Part shown: positions 16,742 through 25,487 of the stretch, one piece after another
How the letters are laid out: each line of letters opens with the position of its first letter
How positions within the stretch are numbered: the first letter of the stretch is position 1
Source of the DNA: Methanoculleus bourgensis MS2
GTDB taxonomy: Archaea; Halobacteriota; Methanomicrobia; Methanomicrobiales; Methanoculleaceae
Assembly: GCF_000304355.2 (NCBI RefSeq)
Contig: NC_018227.2
Coordinates: 1,488,001 to 1,552,000, forward strand
Length of the DNA: 64,000 nucleotides
Direction of reading: 5' to 3'
Program-made: the position numbers and the translations under genes
The notes under the pieces: model-generated
What the model was told of the DNA's origin: nothing
Seen by the model: only the letters and a program-made list of their open reading frames with translations
Database searches by the model: none

Positions 16742-17824
16742 TCACTCCCGGTAGAGCATCTTCACAAGGTCCCGCGCCGATTCAGGGGTCAGCCCCATAT
16801 CCAGTATCGTGAACCGTTCCGGCCGGATCGTCCGGGCGGCAAGCAGCGCCTCGACAGCAGTTTCGTCGTCGATCCCGATCTCTGCGGGGGTGGTCGGTGC
16901 GCCGATCGTTCGCAGGGAGTCGCGGATCCCCCGCCAGTCCCCGCCGTGGAGGTACATCGTTATGATGGCCCCGATACCGCACTTCTCCCCGTGGAGACCT
17001 TTGCCGGGCGCGAGCCGGTCCAGTGCGTGGGAGAACTTGTGCTCGCCGCCGCTCGCGGGCCGGGACGACCCCGCGATGCTCATTGCAACCCCTGAGGAGA
17101 CCAGCGCTTTCGTCACGAGCCAGGCGCTCTCCTCGGAGTGCGGTTTGATGAGGTCGGCGTTCTTAAAGAGGATCTCGGCGGTCATCCGGGAGAGCGTCAG
17201 CGCGTACTCGGAGAGCGGTTCGCCCCTGAGCCGGTGGGAGAGTTCCCAGTCGAGGATCGCGGTGTGGTTTGCGATGATATCCGCACACCCGGACGCGAGC
17301 AGCCGGTGGGGTGCCGACGCGATGATGGCGGTATCGGCGACGACCGCGATGGGCGGCTCGGCGGCAAGCGAGACGTTCCCCTCGGGTGTCGGGACCGACG
17401 CCCGCGATGAAGCGATACCGTCGTGCGATGCGGCGGTAGGGACGCTGATGAAGTGGCGGTCGGTATTGTACGAGGCGATCTTCGCGGTATCGATGACCCG
17501 GCCGCCGCCGACGCCGATGACGAACCCCGCCCCGGCCGCCGCCGTTTCGGCCTTCCTGATCGTCTCGAGGGGGTCGCCGGCGGCGGCTGAAAACGTCGTA
17601 ACCTCGTAAGAGCCGGCAAGCAGCGCCTCGACCCGTTTCCCGGCCACGTCCCGCGTCTGCTCTCCCGATATAATGAGCACAGCGTCGCCGAGATCAAGGT
17701 CTTCGCAGACGGCCGGAACCTGCTCGATGACATCGTGGCCGATGACGACGTCACGGGGGAGCTGCATCCATTTGGACTTGTCGAAGACCTTTGTTCTGAG
17801 TAAGTTTATGCCGCCTGCGCTCAT
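16742..17824 (-). CDS. egsA: sn-glycerol-1-phosphate dehydrogenase
   Basis: 360-residue NAD(P)-dependent enzyme that reduces dihydroxyacetone phosphate to sn-glycerol-1-phosphate, the backbone of archaeal ether lipids. The nucleotide-binding GVGGGRVIDTAK and the segment VPTAASHDGIASSRAS are characteristic. Zinc ligands are expected in DGIA, GEHKFSHALD and LHGEKCGIG. The length matches the family. It is divergent from the DUF63 gene with only 11 bases between the starts. Confidence 0.95.
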   Translation of the reverse strand: MSAGGINLLRTKVFDKSKWMQLPRDVVIGHDVIEQVPAVCEDLDLGDAVLIISGEQTRDVAGKRVEALLAGSYEVTTFSAAAGDPLETIRKAETAAAGAGFVIGVGGGRVIDTAKIASYNTDRHFISVPTAASHDGIASSRASVPTPEGNVSLAAEPPIAVVADTAIIASAPHRLLASGCADIIANHTAILDWELSHRLRGEPLSEYALTLSRMTAEILFKNADLIKPHSEESAWLVTKALVSSGVAMSIAGSSRPASGGEHKFSHALDRLAPGKGLHGEKCGIGAIITMYLHGGDWRGIRDSLRTIGAPTTPAEIGIDDETAVEALLAARTIRPERFTILDMGLTPESARDLVKMLYRE

Positions 17825-17835
17825 TGAGATCAGTA

Positions 17836-18681
17836 ATGATTAGGGAGTTCCTCTACAAATACTACATCGATCCCATTCGTTACGGCCAGGCGTATACGCT
17901 CGTCGATACGCTGACCTACGCCCTGATACTCATCGCAGCGGTCTACATTGTCTACCGGGGCCTCCAGCGGTATAAGATTGCTGTCGACGACGAACTGGTG
18001 CTTGCGACCATGCCCTTCGTCGTCCTCGGCGGGCTCCTCCGGGTCGTTGAGGATACCGGTATGATCACATCGGACTTCCGGTTCCTCCTGATCACCCCCC
18101 TGATCTTCTTTACCGTCTTTGTGGTCGCGGCAGTAGCCCTCTTCGCCGGGAAACTCGCTGAGAACGCGGGACTCGTCGCCAGGTACAGCCGTGTCTACGG
18201 GGGCGTCGGCATCGTCGCCTGTCTTCTTTCCACCGCGGCGCTCGTCTGGTTCGGGCTTTCCGAGACGACGATCGCGCTCGACGTCCTCGTCGCCATCCTC
18301 GCGCTCGCGTCGGTCTCATCGCTCGCCCTCTGGGCGCTCCTCGTCTACGGTGCGAAGTGGGACTACGCCTCAAACATCCTCTACAAACTCCTCATCTTCG
18401 GGCATATGCTGGATGCGAGCGCGACAAGTTACGGCATCGACATCCACCCCATCCACTACGTGGAGCAGCATGTCGTGGGCTCGAACCTGATCGAGGCGAC
18501 CGGCACGGCGTTCTCGATGTTCCTCCTCAAGATCGCAGTCCTCATCCCGGCTATTTATATCCTCGAGATGTACAAAAAAGAGGGAAGTCCGGGTCTCTGG
18601 CACCTCATCCTGCTTGCCATGATCGTCGTCGGCATGGCGCCGGGGATACGGGACATGGTACGGATGGTGCTCTATGTCTGA
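17836..18681 (+). CDS. DUF63 family membrane protein
   Basis: 281-residue polytopic membrane protein with about seven or eight hydrophobic segments. It fits archaeal DUF63: FLYKYYIDPIRYGQAYTLVD at the N-terminus, GGLLRVVEDTG, and the loop HMLDASATSYGIDIHPI. No function is established for the family. The ATG at 17836 is chosen over a TTG four codons upstream. Its end overlaps the next membrane protein gene by 8 bases, indicating a two-gene operon. Confidence 0.85.
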   Translation: MIREFLYKYYIDPIRYGQAYTLVDTLTYALILIAAVYIVYRGLQRYKIAVDDELVLATMPFVVLGGLLRVVEDTGMITSDFRFLLITPLIFFTVFVVAAVALFAGKLAENAGLVARYSRVYGGVGIVACLLSTAALVWFGLSETTIALDVLVAILALASVSSLALWALLVYGAKWDYASNILYKLLIFGHMLDASATSYGIDIHPIHYVEQHVVGSNLIEATGTAFSMFLLKIAVLIPAIYILEMYKKEGSPGLWHLILLAMIVVGMAPGIRDMVRMVLYV

Positions 18682-19240
18682 AAACTCGCTTGCCCGCGCT
18701 ACGCTCCTCGCGGCCGTCCTCTTCGCAATCTCGATAGGCCTCGGTGTCTTTGCCGTGGCCCGCGACCCGACGGTCGGCATGGGGGTCATGACCCTCTTCC
18801 GCGACCAGGTCGCAAGCCAGCTCCTCTCCGACTCCCCGCCGGTCCTCGCGTTCAAGCTATTCTTAAACAACCTCGGCGCCTGCACCCTCCTCTTCCTTGG
18901 GGGAGCGTCGCTTGGGATCGTCACGGTGCTGATCCTCACGACGAACGGGCTCCTGATAGGTGCGGTGGCGGAACTCATGCGGCAGCAGCAGGGCACGCTC
19001 TTCATCGCGGCGGCGCTCATCCCGCACGGCATCTTCGAGATCCCGTCGTTCCTCATCGCGGGCGGACTCGGGCTCCTCCTCGGCCGGGCGCTCATGACCG
19101 AGTGGCACGGCGGGGGCGATGCAGCCGCTGCGGCGGTACCCCTTGCCCGCCTCTTTCTCCGGATAGTCGTCCCGCTTCTTGCGGTTGCGGCGGTTGTAGA
19201 GGCATTTATTACGCCAGTAGTCCTAGTTATGATCGCTTAA
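18674..19240 (+). CDS. SpoIIM-like (DUF95) membrane protein
   Basis: 188-residue membrane protein of the stage II sporulation protein M / DUF95 family. It has an N-terminal membrane helix, the FLNNLGACTLLFLGGASLGI segment, and the family hallmark LIPHGIFEIPSFLIAGGLGL, with a final hydrophobic helix at the C-terminus. In bacteria the family takes part in membrane remodelling during spore engulfment; its archaeal role is unknown. It overlaps the DUF63 gene. Confidence 0.85.
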   Translation: MSENSLARATLLAAVLFAISIGLGVFAVARDPTVGMGVMTLFRDQVASQLLSDSPPVLAFKLFLNNLGACTLLFLGGASLGIVTVLILTTNGLLIGAVAELMRQQQGTLFIAAALIPHGIFEIPSFLIAGGLGLLLGRALMTEWHGGGDAAAAAVPLARLFLRIVVPLLAVAAVVEAFITPVVLVMIA

Positions 19241-19276
19241 GAGAGGCAGATCAACAATTTTTGAGGTACGAGACGG

Positions 19277-20710
19277 ATGGAAGAAGATACTGGCGCACTT
19301 CCCCGGAAAGAAGATTTTTCACGGTGGTATAATGAGATCCTCTGGCGAGCCGAGATCATGGACGTCCGCTACCCGGTCAAGGGGCTGTACGTCTGGTATC
19401 CCCACGGGTTCGCCGTCAGAAAACGTGCATACGGAATACTCAGGGACCTGATGGACCGCGAACATGAGGAGACGATGTTCCCGCTCCTGATTCCCGAGAC
19501 CGAGTTCATGAAAGAGGCCACGCACATCAAGGGCTTCGAGGACGAGGTCTACTGGGTCACTCACGGCGGCAAGAACGAACTCGATGTGCCGCTCGCACTC
19601 CGACCCACGAGCGAGACCGCCATCTACCCGATGTACTCGCTCTGGATCCGGTCGCATACGGACCTGCCCCTGAAACTCTACCAGATCGTCAATACGTTCC
19701 GCTACGAGACGAAGCATACCCGCCCGCTGATCCGTCTCCGTGAGATCACGTCGTTTAAGGAGGCGCATACCGTGCACGCGACGCGGGAGGAGGCGGCGGC
19801 GCAGGTCGAGGTCGCGCTCGGTCTCTACCGGGAGTTCTACGACAGCCTCAGGGTGCCGGTGATCGTATCCCGCCGCCCCGACTGGGACAAGTTCCCGGGC
19901 GCCGATTACACCATCGCGGTCGATACCATCATGCCCGACGGAAAGACCCTCCAGATAGGGACGGTGCACATGCTCGGCGACCACTTCTCGCGGACCTACG
20001 AAATCACCTACGAGGACGCAGATGGAGAACAGCAATACGCCTACCAGACCTGCTACGGCATATCCGAACGGTCGATTGCGGCGATCATCAGCGTTCACGG
20101 CGACGATAAGGGGCTTGTGCTGCCGCCCGAGGTTGCGCCGATCCAGGTCGTCATCGTGCCGATCATCGTCGGGAAACGGCGCGACGAGGTGCTCTCGGCC
20201 GCCGCGGCGCTCGAGGAGGAACTCAAAGAAGCCGGGTTTGTCGTGAGGCTGGACGACCGGGATATGCGCCCGGGCGCAAAGTATTACCACTGGGAGATGC
20301 GCGGCGTCCCGCTGCGGATCGAGATCGGGCCGCGGGACATCGACGCGAACACGGTCGTCGCCGTCACCCGCGACGGTCAGAAGACCAAGCTCGACCGCCG
20401 GGGCGTCGTCGAAGGAGTCTTCTCGGTCCTTGCCGGGTTCCGGGAGGGGATCTGGGCGACGGCGCGGCAGGCGATGGCCGACCGGATCACCGTGGCGGCG
20501 ACCCTCGAGGAGACCGCCGAAGCAGTGAAGAACGGGGTTGCGGTCGTCCACTGGTGCGGATCGCAGGAATGCGCAGAAAAGATTGAGACGGCGGTGGATG
20601 CAAGCATCCTCGGGTCCGATATCCGCTCGGACCTGATTACCGTCTCTGACGGCCCGTGCGTCGCCTGTGGCGACAGGGGCACGTCCACTCTGGTTGCCCG
20701 GACCTACTGA
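19277..20710 (+). CDS. proS: Prolyl-tRNA synthetase, archaeal/eukaryotic type
   Basis: 477-residue class II aminoacyl-tRNA synthetase. Motif 2 is in [20 protein letters not shown], and the proline-binding region [10 protein letters not shown] precedes it. The C-terminal anticodon-binding domain starts near [16 protein letters not shown]-type sequence, and the extra C-terminal domain, typical of archaeal ProS, ends with a zinc-binding set (CGSQEC ... CVACGD). The stop codon abuts the stop of the convergent zinc-ribbon gene. Confidence 0.95.
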   Translation: MEEDTGALPRKEDFSRWYNEILWRAEIMDVRYPVKGLYVWYPHGFAVRKRAYGILRDLMDREHEETMFPLLIPETEFMKEATHIKGFEDEVYWVTHGGKNELDVPLALRPTSETAIYPMYSLWIRSHTDLPLKLYQIVNTFRYETKHTRPLIRLREITSFKEAHTVHATREEAAAQVEVALGLYREFYDSLRVPVIVSRRPDWDKFPGADYTIAVDTIMPDGKTLQIGTVHMLGDHFSRTYEITYEDADGEQQYAYQTCYGISERSIAAIISVHGDDKGLVLPPEVAPIQVVIVPIIVGKRRDEVLSAAAALEEELKEAGFVVRLDDRDMRPGAKYYHWEMRGVPLRIEIGPRDIDANTVVAVTRDGQKTKLDRRGVVEGVFSVLAGFREGIWATARQAMADRITVAATLEETAEAVKNGVAVVHWCGSQECAEKIETAVDASILGSDIRSDLITVSDGPCVACGDRGTSTLVARTY

Positions 20711-21166
20711 TCAGCAGGCCGGGCAGGTGTACTCTCTCGGGTACTCGGGGGACGAGAGGTCCCCTGAGATCATTGCTTTTCCACCCGAGATGAAGATCCT
20801 GCCGCACTTCGAGCACCGCTTCGGGAGCAGTCGTTCCCAGCGGCGCATAGGAACTTCCAGAGTGATCCGCATCTTCTCCGCGTCCGCAGGGTCGCTCTGG
20901 AGAAGTTCCTCGTACCGGGAGATGACCTGCATGACGTGGAGCGGGTTTGCTCCCTCGTTGCAGAACCGTTTAAAGACAAAGAATTGGAAGATCATCCATC
21001 CCAGGTCTGAGCGCTCGAGGGTCTCCTCATACTCACTGCACGTTCCGTCGTCTTCATCGAGGGAATACCCGCAGAGGGGGCAACGCCCGCCCACAAGTTC
21101 GTCCAGGAAGACCTCTTCGTGGCAGCTGGGACAGGTCGTGTGGGGGGTATGCATTCTGGAAGTCAT
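20711..21166 (-). CDS. Zinc-ribbon protein of unknown function
   Basis: 151-residue protein with three CxxC pairs or pair clusters: CPSC and CPLC near the N-terminus, and CSKC ... CPAC at the C-terminus, so one ribbon at each end. The middle is helical (RSDLGWMIFQFFVFKRFCNE). I do not recognise a named family. The start is set at the ATG at 21166 (MTSRMHTPH), with GAGG 9 bases upstream; the frame extends 24 codons further. Confidence 0.7.
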   Translation of the reverse strand: MTSRMHTPHTTCPSCHEEVFLDELVGGRCPLCGYSLDEDDGTCSEYEETLERSDLGWMIFQFFVFKRFCNEGANPLHVMQVISRYEELLQSDPADAEKMRITLEVPMRRWERLLPKRCSKCGRIFISGGKAMISGDLSSPEYPREYTCPAC

Positions 21167-21728
21167 GATGTTGGCCTCATACCATTTACTCTCTCCGAAG
21201 ACACGGGCGCTGCCGCATGCCTCCTGAAAGTATTCCACGCTTGAATGCGCGGGCTCTACGATTGCCTTGAGGTTTTACTACGTATTGCGCTGGTGGTGCT
21301 CTTATACATGTCGAATGCTTCATCCGGATCTCTTCGCCCGATAGTGCGAGATCCGTGCCGTCTGGTGCTCGCGGTATGCGCCGGTGCCTGCCAGAGGAGG
21401 GGCGATCGGCGGCGCCCGCACGGCGGGTAACCCGGGGATGAAGAATAGTGAAGATGCGCCGCGCGATCGCCTGAAAGAACGAAGGAAGGTAGAGGCATGG
21501 CCGGGTGATCCTGCCGGGTCATTGTATCCTGTCTTCCGGGCCCCGGTGTGGATCGCCACATCACACGGGAGAGAGGAAGACTTCGTGGCCTTCCGCGTGA
21601 GGCAGGGGTGCGCCTGAAACCACGATTGAGTCTGCGCTCTCCGGGCTGCAGACGTGAAGACCGCCCCTCCCTGAACCCGGGCCCCTGACGTGAAAACCGT
21701 GGCCGGGAGTCTCAAATTGCCGCGCCGT
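21167..21728. other. Gene-free interval
   Basis: Short open frames here lack protein-like composition on both strands. The words GAAGACCGCCCC (21658) and GAAAACCGTGGCCGGGAG (21692) match the left-end block of dispersed repeat R1, so a decayed copy is possible. Nothing else is recognised. Confidence 0.4.
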
Positions 21729-22043
21729 TCACATCCGGTTTAAGGCCTCCCTCCCTGACATCCCGATCTCGACACGGCGCTGCACCGCCGGGAGATTTGC
21801 CGCCTTCACCTCGGCGTCCATGAGGTCGTCGAGGGTCTCCAGGGTGGACTCCTCAGAGACGCCGACGATCGCTGCGGGAACGCCAAAGACTGCCAGCGCC
21901 TCGATATCAAACCCCTCGGTCCCGATCATCCCTTCGTCGGTCACCCAGGTCATCAGGCTGGTCTCCCCGACTGGGATAACGTATCCAAACGCGTCCTTAT
22001 AACTGAGCCGCGTCCGCTGGTGACATAGGATCTGCTGAGCCAT
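21729..22043 (-). CDS. DUF1805 (YunC-like) protein
   Basis: 104-residue protein fitting DUF1805: GYVIPVGETSLMTWVTDEGM, DIEALAVFGVPAAIV and a C-terminal RRVEIGMSGREALNRM. The domain is known from Bacillus YunC; no function is established. It is divergent from cofH, with about 118 bases between the starts. Confidence 0.8.
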   Translation of the reverse strand: MAQQILCHQRTRLSYKDAFGYVIPVGETSLMTWVTDEGMIGTEGFDIEALAVFGVPAAIVGVSEESTLETLDDLMDAEVKAANLPAVQRRVEIGMSGREALNRM

Positions 22044-22161
22044 GGCAGTCGGGATGCATCCGGGAGTAATAAGTGTATGCCCTGTTCCCGGGGTAACAGA
22101 AGATTCTTGAGATACAGCGACAACCGCAGATTACCCATACGGGAAGACGGTCGGGGTGGGT

Positions 22162-23292
22162 ATGACGCCGCAACTGCGAACAGTGCTTGATGATGTGCTC
22201 GCCGGCCACCGGCTCACCGAGGAGGAGGCCGTCCGGCTCCTGAAGGTCCGGGACCGGGGCGTCCTGGAGATCGCCGCTGCCGCGGACGAACTCCGGGAGC
22301 GGATGGTCGGCGAGACCGTCACCTATGTCAGGAACCAGAACATCAACGTGACCAACCTCTGCGTGAACGCATGCGGGTTCTGCGGGTTCTCCCGGAAGCC
22401 GGGCGACGCAGACGCGTATCTCCATGACGAGGTCGCCGTCAGGGAGAAGGCCCGGGCGGCGCGTGAGCGGGGTGTCACCGAGGTCTGCACGGTCAGCGGC
22501 CTCCACCCGGACTTCGACGCCCAATCCTACATCGATATCATATCCTGGATACGGGACGAGGCACCGGGGGTCCACATCCACGCGAGCAACCCGATGGAGG
22601 TGGCCTATGCCGCGAAAAGAAGCGGTATCTCGACGCGGGAGGTGCTCATCGGGATGAAGGCCGCGGGGCTCGGGACGCTCTGCGGGACCGCGGCCGAGAT
22701 CCTGGTGGACTCTGTCCGCGCGGTGATCTGCCCAGGCAAGGTCGATACCGCGACCTGGGTCAGGATCATCAGGGAGGCGCACGACCTTGGCATCCGTTCG
22801 ACGGCGACGATCATGTACGGCCACTGCGAGTCGGTGGAGGATCGGGCCAGGCACCTCGCGATCCTCAGGGAGATCCAGGATGATACCGGTGGGTTCACCG
22901 AGTTCGTGCCCCTCTCGTTCATCCACGAAAACACCCCCCTCTACCGGGCGGGACTCGCGCGGCCCGGGGCGACGGGGAGGGAGGATATCCTGATGGTCGC
23001 GGTGGCCAGGCTCTTCCTTGACAACATCAAAAATATCCAGGCGTCCTGGGTGAAACTGGGGAGGAAGATGGCGGAGATAACACTCCTTTCCGGCGCAAAC
23101 GACCTTGGGGGGACGATGTTTGAGGAGAGCATCTCACGGAGCGCCGGCGCCCGGGGGACGGACTACCTGGACCCTGCCGAGATGCGGCGGATGGCCGAAG
23201 ACCTGGGGCGGACGCTCCGGCAGCGGACGACGACCTACGAACTGGTCCGGGGAGAGACCGTAGCCGGAGTTATTCCTGGAAGTTGTGCATGA
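22162..23292 (+). CDS. cofH: F420 precursor (FO) synthase subunit CofH
   Basis: 376-residue radical-SAM enzyme that, with CofG, builds 7,8-didemethyl-8-hydroxy-5-deazariboflavin, the chromophore of coenzyme F420. The CxxxCxxC cluster motif is at Cys67, Cys71 and Cys74 (CVNACGFC). Other family marks are VCTVSGLHPDF, IHASNPMEV and FIHENTPLY. The ATG at 22162 follows GGTCGGGGTGGGT; a GTG two codons upstream is an alternative start. CofG is not in the window. Confidence 0.93.
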   Translation: MTPQLRTVLDDVLAGHRLTEEEAVRLLKVRDRGVLEIAAAADELRERMVGETVTYVRNQNINVTNLCVNACGFCGFSRKPGDADAYLHDEVAVREKARAARERGVTEVCTVSGLHPDFDAQSYIDIISWIRDEAPGVHIHASNPMEVAYAAKRSGISTREVLIGMKAAGLGTLCGTAAEILVDSVRAVICPGKVDTATWVRIIREAHDLGIRSTATIMYGHCESVEDRARHLAILREIQDDTGGFTEFVPLSFIHENTPLYRAGLARPGATGREDILMVAVARLFLDNIKNIQASWVKLGRKMAEITLLSGANDLGGTMFEESISRSAGARGTDYLDPAEMRRMAEDLGRTLRQRTTTYELVRGETVAGVIPGSCA

Positions 23293-23483
23293 GGCGGTAG
23301 CGATCCAGGGCACCTAACCTCAGGGATATCGGGGGGCTCCGGAGTCCGACTTTCGCCAAAGGCTGGGCGGGGGAGAGTCCGGATCCGGCATCCGGCACGG
23401 GGATTCATCAGAACATAGAAAGACAGTGCTGGGCAACCCGCATCTATTTCACCCGGAGATGCCGGATCGTATTATTCCAGGAA

Positions 23484-23495
23484 AATTATATATAT
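23484..23495 (+). promoter_or_regulatory. TATA box upstream of the DUF1328 gene
   Basis: AATTATATATAT lies ~65 bases before the ATG at 23556, giving an expected start near 23515 and a ~40-base leader. The leader includes a small GCCGGT/ACCGGC hairpin at 23522-23538 and the Shine-Dalgarno GGGGGAGA. Confidence 0.5.
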
Positions 23496-23555
23496 CCCAA
23501 AATCAAGGATGCCTCCTCAAAGCCGGTCAGATACCGGCGTTTGGGGGAGAACAAT

Positions 23556-23714
23556 ATGGTAAATGGTCTTGTGGGTCTTGCGATCCTCTTCTTTGTACTG
23601 GCACTTGTCTTTGCCATACTCGGGGCACGGGGCGTTGCAGGAATCTCGATGTCGATTGCGAAGTGGCTGATCATCCTCTTCATCGTGCTCGCTATAATAT
23701 CGCTGCTGCTCTGA
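23556..23714 (+). CDS. DUF1328-like small membrane protein
   Basis: 52-residue protein, almost entirely two hydrophobic helices: [20 protein letters not shown], then a glycine-rich turn [14 protein letters not shown], then a second helix. This matches DUF1328/YtjA-type small membrane proteins (inference from pattern). It has a good Shine-Dalgarno site and its own TATA box. Small size hides it from length-limited gene calling. Confidence 0.75.
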   Translation: MVNGLVGLAILFFVLALVFAILGARGVAGISMSIAKWLIILFIVLAIISLLL

Positions 23715-23853
23715 CCACTGCCGGGGGCAGGCGGATGGTCCGCTGGCCCCCAGCGACAACCTCACCCTTTTGCGGCAGGCGCGGTCGGAGAGCAACCTCG
23801 TTCATACCCGGCGCTCGCTGAGCCCCACCGGCCCGGGAACTCTTCCCTTGCCT

Positions 23854-24405
23854 TCAGTCATCAGGCTGGAGGTAACTGATGATCTTACCCGCAACCTGCC
23901 GGGCCTGCTTCATCGCCCGTTCGTCTTTGCGGACATCCCCCGGCGCATAGCCCTTGCCGCAGACGTAGCCGAGGTATGAGAACTCATGGGAGTTTAAGAA
24001 CCCCTCGATGGTCTCAAGCGCCCGCTCACCCCCCCGGTCGGCGCAGACGGCGACGCCCACCGCCTTCCTCCCTGCAAGCCTCCTGTCGTGGTAGAGGGAG
24101 TAGGTCCGGTCGATCAGGTTCTTCGTCTGGCCGTTGATATCGTAGTAGTAGGTCGGGGCGCCGAGGACCAGCACCTCGCAGTCGATCATCTTCTCTGCAA
24201 CGCCCGCCCAGTCGTCATCCTCAGTCACGCACCATTTCGCCTCTTTGCAGGCCTCACAGCCGGTGCAGGGCCTGATGTCCATCCCGGCAAGCGAGAGGTA
24301 TTCGGTCTCGATGCCCGCCTCCCGCACCCGGTTGAGGATGGTGGTGACCAGCAGCGCGGTGTTGCCGGTCTTGCGCATACTTCCGGAGATCCCGAGAACG
24401 TTCAT
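23854..24405 (-). CDS. Iron-sulfur flavoprotein (Isf-like), NADPH-dependent FMN reductase fold
   Basis: 183-residue flavodoxin-like protein. The FMN-binding loop is GSMRKTGNT (8-16), and the compact cluster motif CTGCEACKEAKWC (47-59) fits the CX2CX2CX4-7C signature of archaeal Isf, which binds a 4Fe-4S cluster and FMN and serves in redox or oxidative-stress reactions in methanogens. APTYYYDINGQTKNLIDR is the second flavin loop. It is followed on the same strand by the DUF123 and MBL genes in reverse operon order (MBL, then DUF123, then this gene). Confidence 0.88.
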   Translation of the reverse strand: MNVLGISGSMRKTGNTALLVTTILNRVREAGIETEYLSLAGMDIRPCTGCEACKEAKWCVTEDDDWAGVAEKMIDCEVLVLGAPTYYYDINGQTKNLIDRTYSLYHDRRLAGRKAVGVAVCADRGGERALETIEGFLNSHEFSYLGYVCGKGYAPGDVRKDERAMKQARQVAGKIISYLQPDD

Positions 24406-24408
24406 GGT

Positions 24409-24858
24409 CTAATGCACGCTTCCTTCATTCTTGATTGTTGCGATGCGGGCATCAAGGTCCATCCTCGCGAACACAGCAAGGAGTTCGGGGACCGGGTCTC
24501 CGGGACGGGAGAAGAGGTGCGAAGCACAGGTGCAGTCGCTGCACCCAAAGCCGGGGACGCACGCCCCCCCGATGGCGCGGGCGAGGTCGCACTCACAGTC
24601 CCGGTCGGTTGCGGCGGTGACGACGGCGGCAGGCGCAAAGTGCGGGTCGAGGAGGAGGTAGTCGATATGCCACCGGGGAGGACGGTCACGGCAGCGGGCA
24701 AGCCGCAGGTGCCGCCTCACCCTAGCAAGACCCCCGCTCCCCCGGGCCGACCCGACGTAGATCTGCCGGCCCGCGGCGAACTCCCGCACCCCGAGGGCGC
24801 CGATCCTGACCTCACAGCAGGGGTTTTCGAGGACGAGGGCGTAGACTCCTTTATCCAT
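24409..24858 (-). CDS. DUF123 / Uri-type GIY-YIG-like protein
   Basis: 149-residue protein of the DUF123 family (COG1833, related to GIY-YIG nucleases). GVYALVLE and IYVGSARGSGGLARVRRHLR are the diagnostic segments, followed by WHIDYLL. The C-terminal half has a Cys-rich patch (GGACVPGFGCSDCTCASHLF). Nuclease activity is inferred from the fold only. The start ATG at 24858 overlaps the end of the MBL gene by 8 bases, and its stop is 3 bases before the Isf-like gene. Confidence 0.85.
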   Translation of the reverse strand: MDKGVYALVLENPCCEVRIGALGVREFAAGRQIYVGSARGSGGLARVRRHLRLARCRDRPPRWHIDYLLLDPHFAPAAVVTAATDRDCECDLARAIGGACVPGFGCSDCTCASHLFSRPGDPVPELLAVFARMDLDARIATIKNEGSVH

Positions 24859-25453
24859 AGTACCGGAGCGCTTCCCGGGCGGCTGCGATATGCCTCCCGC
24901 CGCCCGTGGGGGCAGGCTCCCCATGCCCGGGGTAGAGGCCAACGACGTCGAGCGTTGTCAGGCGTTCGATGGATGCCGCGAGCGCCTCCCGGTCCCCGCC
25001 CGGGAAATCGTAGCGCCCGAACGACCCGCCGGTAAAGACAGTATCCCCCGAGAAGAGCACCCGGGTCTCAGCGTCGTAGAGGCATATCCCGCCCGGGGTG
25101 TGCCCGGGTGTGTGGATCACGCGGAGGCTCCCGACCCGGTCGCCGTCCCGGAGGGTGGTGTCGGGGACGATTCCGGGCGACCGGGCGCCGAAGAAGGCGG
25201 CAAGGCTCCGTGCATCATCAGCGAGGCCGGGTGCGTCCGCCTCGTGGATGCAGACGGTCGCATCGTTGCAGATCCTGGCAATCTCCTTGATGTGGGCGAT
25301 ATGGTCGTAGTGGGCATGGGTGATGACGATCGTCTCGATAGCACCGGCGTAGGGTTGTACGGCCATCGGGAGAACGCCTGCATCCACAAGGACGTCTCCG
25401 TAAACAAACGAATTGGCGTAGGTCGTGCCGCTCGCGATCCACCGGACTGACAT
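24851..25453 (-). CDS. MBL-fold hydrolase, glyoxalase II-like
   Basis: 200-residue metallo-beta-lactamase-fold protein. It has the HAHYDH motif (~50-55) and further ligands in HTPGHTPGGICLY and FSGDTVFTGGSFGRYDFPGG, ending with PGHGEPAPTGGG. This is the hydroxyacylglutathione-hydrolase-like subgroup; methanogens lack glutathione, so the thioester substrate is unknown. The start is ATG 25453 (MSVRWIAS), with GGGAGG about 17 bases upstream. It is the first gene of a three-gene leftward operon. Confidence 0.88.
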   Translation of the reverse strand: MSVRWIASGTTYANSFVYGDVLVDAGVLPMAVQPYAGAIETIVITHAHYDHIAHIKEIARICNDATVCIHEADAPGLADDARSLAAFFGARSPGIVPDTTLRDGDRVGSLRVIHTPGHTPGGICLYDAETRVLFSGDTVFTGGSFGRYDFPGGDREALAASIERLTTLDVVGLYPGHGEPAPTGGGRHIAAAREALRYYG

Positions 25454-25487
25454 GCAGACTAATATGGCCTCCCGACAAATGTTTCTT

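Noticed and set aside
19319-20551. 410-residue open frame antisense to proS
   Set aside because: No domain, fully covered by the well-supported proS.
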